NCBI GenBank assembly: GCA_964581465.1
Contig: CAZOOP010000008.1
Location: 1 to 64,000, forward strand
Direction of reading: 5' to 3'
DNA length: 64,000 bases
DNA from: WJMB01 sp964581465
GTDB taxonomy: Bacteria; RBG-13-66-14
In this document: in pieces, positions 61,547 through 64,000 of the stretch
How the letters are laid out: the number at the start of each line of letters is the position of its first letter
Position numbering within the stretch: position 1 is the stretch's first letter
The notes under the pieces: generated by a model
Databases searched by the model: none
What the model was told of the DNA's origin: nothing
What the model saw: the letters and a program-made list of their open reading frames with translations, nothing else
Program-made: the position numbers and the translations under genes

Positions 61547-62956
61547 CTAGCCGAAGTACTCGTTCTCGGTGCCCACGGCCTGGGCGGCGTCGCGTTCCTG
61601 GCGGCCCAGGGCGACCAAGGCGGCTTTGCGTCCCATGATCAGCGCGTGGTCCATGTTGCCGTAGCGGAAGAGCCCCTGGCGTCCCGTGGTGATCAGGTTC
61701 TCGTGGACGTTGGCGGCGGCCAGGCAGGCGGCGTAGCGCTCGGCGTAGCCGATGTCGTAGACGGGGTAGGCGGCGGGCTGGCGGCTCAAGTAGGCGGTTT
61801 CGACGGCTTCGCGTAACAGTCCGGCCCTGCGCAGTCCGGCTTCGGCGGAGCGGTGGACCTCGGCTGCGGGGCGGGTCCAGTGGGCGTCGCCGATGTCGCA
61901 ACTGATCTCGACGGTCAGGGCGGCGGCGCCCTCCGGAGCCAGAGTCGGGGCGAAGTTGGCCGGCTCGCTGATCCGGTTGAAGGCGTAACCGGCCTCGGGG
62001 AAGTAGATCCAGTGGTTGTCGGAGGGGGTGGCGCCTCGGTAGGTCAAGTGGCTGAACACCAGGGCCCGCAGGCGCAGTCCATCGGCCGCGGTCAGGACGG
62101 AGGTTGCGGGTCGGGGCTCCAGGCCGTGGAGCAGCTCGGGCAGGGGGATGGTGCTGATCACCTGGGTGGCGGTCTCTTCGTATTCGCGGTTTTCGGCGGT
62201 GCGCAAGCGGACGGAGAAGCCGCCGGTGGTGCGGCGCAGGGCCACGACACGGGAGCCGGTGCGGACCTCGGCGCCGCGCTCGGCGGCCCGGGCGGCCAGG
62301 CGGCGGGGCAGCTCGGCTATCCCGGCGGCCGGGTAGAGGAACTCGCGGGCGTAGGTCCGGGGCTCGTCCCCGCGACCAGGCAGGATCAACCGTTTGAGCA
62401 CGTCGAAGAGGTTGACTAGACTGATGCGCTGCGAGGCCCAGTCCGGGGAGATTCGGCTCGTTGGCAACCCCCAGAGCTTCTCGGTGTAGGGACCGAAGTA
62501 GAGGCCGAAGAGGGTGCGACCGAAGCGATTGACCACCCAATCCTCGAAGCTCTCCTCGGGCGGGTTGGAGAAACGCAGCCGGGCGAAGGACTCGAGGTAG
62601 TCGATGAAGGCCCGGGCGTTGTCGACGAGGTCCAGGTTGCGGATCACGTCGCGGAACTCGAGGGGGTAGGCGAAGCGCTTGCCGACGAGCTGAATCTCGC
62701 TCTTGCGGCGCGGGGTGAGGAAAGCGCCGTCGGGGAAGAGGCCGAGAAAGTATTCCCGCGTGACCGGGTCCGGCGTGTGGAAACGGTGGGGGCCGTAGTC
62801 GAAGGTGTAGCCGCCGCGCTGGAAGCCGCCGGCCAGACCGCCGACCGCTTTGTCGGACTCGAGCACCAGGCTCGGAGCTCCGGCGGCGCCCAACTCGTCG
62901 GCGGCGGCCAGGCCGCAGAGTCCGGCTCCCAGGATGATCACGCGGTCACGATTCAC
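61547..62956 (-). CDS. UDP-galactopyranose-mutase/protoporphyrinogen-oxidase-like flavoprotein
   Basis: A 469-residue FAD-dependent amine-oxidase-fold protein. The dinucleotide site is VIILGAGLCGLAAADELG (about 5-22). GGLAGGFQRGGYTFDYGPHRFH follows (in part), then ESFEDWVVNRFGRTLFGLYF and GPYTEKLWGL, segments typical of UDP-galactopyranose mutase relatives acting on lipid- or nucleotide-linked sugars. The C-terminal motif is ENLITTGRQGLFRYGNMDHAL. The start is GTG at 62956 with GGAGG 7 nt upstream, overlapping the stop of the preceding gene by 4 nt. A role in surface glycan building fits its neighbours. Confidence 0.8.
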   Translation of the reverse strand: MNRDRVIILGAGLCGLAAADELGAAGAPSLVLESDKAVGGLAGGFQRGGYTFDYGPHRFHTPDPVTREYFLGLFPDGAFLTPRRKSEIQLVGKRFAYPLEFRDVIRNLDLVDNARAFIDYLESFARLRFSNPPEESFEDWVVNRFGRTLFGLYFGPYTEKLWGLPTSRISPDWASQRISLVNLFDVLKRLILPGRGDEPRTYAREFLYPAAGIAELPRRLAARAAERGAEVRTGSRVVALRRTTGGFSVRLRTAENREYEETATQVISTIPLPELLHGLEPRPATSVLTAADGLRLRALVFSHLTYRGATPSDNHWIYFPEAGYAFNRISEPANFAPTLAPEGAAALTVEISCDIGDAHWTRPAAEVHRSAEAGLRRAGLLREAVETAYLSRQPAAYPVYDIGYAERYAACLAAANVHENLITTGRQGLFRYGNMDHALIMGRKAALVALGRQERDAAQAVGTENEYFG

Positions 62957-64000
62957 GGGCTTACCTCCAGAACGGCGGCCAGCTCTTCGAGGCGGCGGGC
63001 CTCGGCGCGGCGGCCCAAGCCGCGCTGCAGATCGGCCTCCAGGCGGTAGAGGCGCGGCTCCTCGGGCAGCAATGCTTGCAGGCGCCGGGTCTCGAAAAGA
63101 GCGCCGTCTATATCCCAGCCCTGGGCGCGCAGCTTGATACCCAGGATCAGGGCCTCGAGGTCGCCGGGACAGTGTCGAAGATGGAGCTCCAGGGCGGCGC
63201 GGGCGCGGGGATCGTTCTCCCGGTAACGGCACTGGGCCAGCCACCAGGCGCTGCGGCGCAGGTCGCCGATCTCGGTCAGGATATCCTCGAAGAGCCGACC
63301 GGCGCTGCCGTAGACGCCGTGGTTGTAAAGCTCGGCGGCCAGATTGTAGTTCTCGACGGCGTCGACCACCCGCCCAAGGCGATCGTCTGACAATGCGACG
63401 AAGGGCGATTCGGCGTCGAAGAAGGGGCTGTAGGGGCCGACGGCGGGAAGCGACGCGGCAGCACCGGTCAGGCGGCGGGACTGTTCGTCGCCGTAGAAGT
63501 AGTCCACGGCGGCGGGCTCGCCCACGGCGAAGATGCGGAAGGAGGTTGTCTGGTGCGCCAGCCGGAAACCAGCCGGGATTTCCGGTTCCAGGCAGAGGAC
63601 GCTCAGGGCCTCGCCGGGGTCGGGCGCTAGGGCGTCGGCGTTGTAGCGCGCCGATTCGGGTCCGGCGTCCAGGTGGTCGGCGGCGCTGACGATCAGGTAA
63701 TCGACGCCCCAGGAGCGAAGCAGATTCTCAAACAACGCCGTATCAGCGAACATTGCCTTACTAAACAATTCAGAGCGGAGACGGACCCGGGGGGATTCCC
63801 AGATCGAGTGCAGAGCGATGGGTCGCTCGGTCTTCAACAGCAGCATCGGGGCGAGATTGTAGCGCGCAGCCAGCACTGCGTCGGTCGCGGTGTTGGCGCG
63901 CAGCCATTCGGCGACCTCGTCGAGCTCGCCGCCCAGATCGTGGGGCCAGGCCGGCTCCGGCGGAGCGATATCGTCGAGGACGTCCTTGAAGAAGTTGTGC
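62953..64000 (-). CDS. C-terminal part of a probable GT-C membrane glycosyltransferase (gene cut by window edge)
   Basis: The minus-strand frame is open from the window edge (64000) to TGA at 62953, at least 348 residues. The visible part begins FFKDVLDDIAPPEPAWP and contains EVAEWLRANTATDAVLAARYN, then PMLLLKTERPIALHS and VDYLIVSAAD. This 'WLRENTP.DAVVLA' pattern is characteristic of the soluble periplasmic domain after the membrane helices of GT39/GT83-type polyprenyl-phosphate-sugar transferases. The last about 130 residues are helical and TPR-like (LYNHGVYGSAGRLFEDILTE). The start lies outside; an internal GTG at 63876 is not the real start. Confidence 0.65.
   Translation of the reverse strand, partial: HNFFKDVLDDIAPPEPAWPHDLGGELDEVAEWLRANTATDAVLAARYNLAPMLLLKTERPIALHSIWESPRVRLRSELFSKAMFADTALFENLLRSWGVDYLIVSAADHLDAGPESARYNADALAPDPGEALSVLCLEPEIPAGFRLAHQTTSFRIFAVGEPAAVDYFYGDEQSRRLTGAAASLPAVGPYSPFFDAESPFVALSDDRLGRVVDAVENYNLAAELYNHGVYGSAGRLFEDILTEIGDLRRSAWWLAQCRYRENDPRARAALELHLRHCPGDLEALILGIKLRAQGWDIDGALFETRRLQALLPEEPRLYRLEADLQRGLGRRAEARRLEELAAVLEVSP

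Noticed and set aside
1..64000. tRNA or rRNA genes
   Set aside because: No cloverleaf-like sequence with T-loop GTTCRA and CCA end, and no conserved rRNA stretches, were seen by eye; a tRNAscan run would be needed to exclude them fully.

Overview
The window looks like a chromosome segment of an uncultured, high-GC, diderm bacterium. The diderm reading rests on a PilQ secretin, a LolA carrier, lipoproteins and a secreted FG-GAP protein with a type IX-like C-terminal sorting domain. FCB-group or Coatesbacteria-like candidate phyla would fit, but this is inference; there is no rRNA or tRNA here to settle it. Coding DNA is GC-rich and tightly packed. Several intergenic islands are much more AT-rich and hold dispersed, decayed repeats.

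Layout. 0-4 kb is a decayed zone: an IS1595-family transposase fragment, a small secreted protein, a chimeric reading frame with three in-frame stops, and a broken SH3-like lipoprotein. 4-12 kb holds a VOC/DUF3795 pair, a TetR regulator, mutL, an AtpZ-like membrane protein, an NfeD protein with a zinc-ribbon partner, and a metallo-beta-lactamase (MBL) hydrolase. 12-25 kb holds an MrfA-type helicase, an alpha/alpha-toroid protein, an overlapping operon (disulfide reductase-like flavoprotein, BtuF-like lipoprotein, ComF), a YmdB phosphoesterase with an MrfB-type exonuclease, an NHL lipoprotein and a second DUF3795 protein. 25-36 kb holds pilQ, an MBL/S4-domain/lipoprotein operon, a GH57 enzyme and rplS. 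36-49 kb holds the FG-GAP protein, a TPR protein, three GT4 glycosyltransferases, an O-methyltransferase, and PHP and YIP1 proteins. 48-58 kb is a housekeeping block, ftsK - lolA - zinc-ribbon protein - rimO - pgsA - (PLD-like insert) - pgpA, then uppP. 58-64 kb is a second glycan cluster: two paralogous GT4 enzymes, a UDP-galactopyranose-mutase-like flavoprotein and the C-terminal part of a probable GT-C membrane glycosyltransferase.

The most striking feature is a family of eight structured intergenic elements. Each has an inverted pair of the core GGCACGTTTCTTGC (diverged in two copies) around a 34-74 nt loop. The bases flanking the core differ between copies but stay self-complementary. 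Five copies also have an outer inverted repeat whose gene-side arm lies 0-6 nt from a stop codon. All eight lie just downstream of the last gene of an apparent transcription unit. None shares its site with an ordinary hairpin terminator, and seven other units end in such hairpins. The elements could be a new class of 3'-end RNA structure, a REP/MITE-like mobile element aimed at gene ends, or paired uptake-type signals. Three further dispersed repeat families (R1, R2, R3) fill the AT-rich islands.
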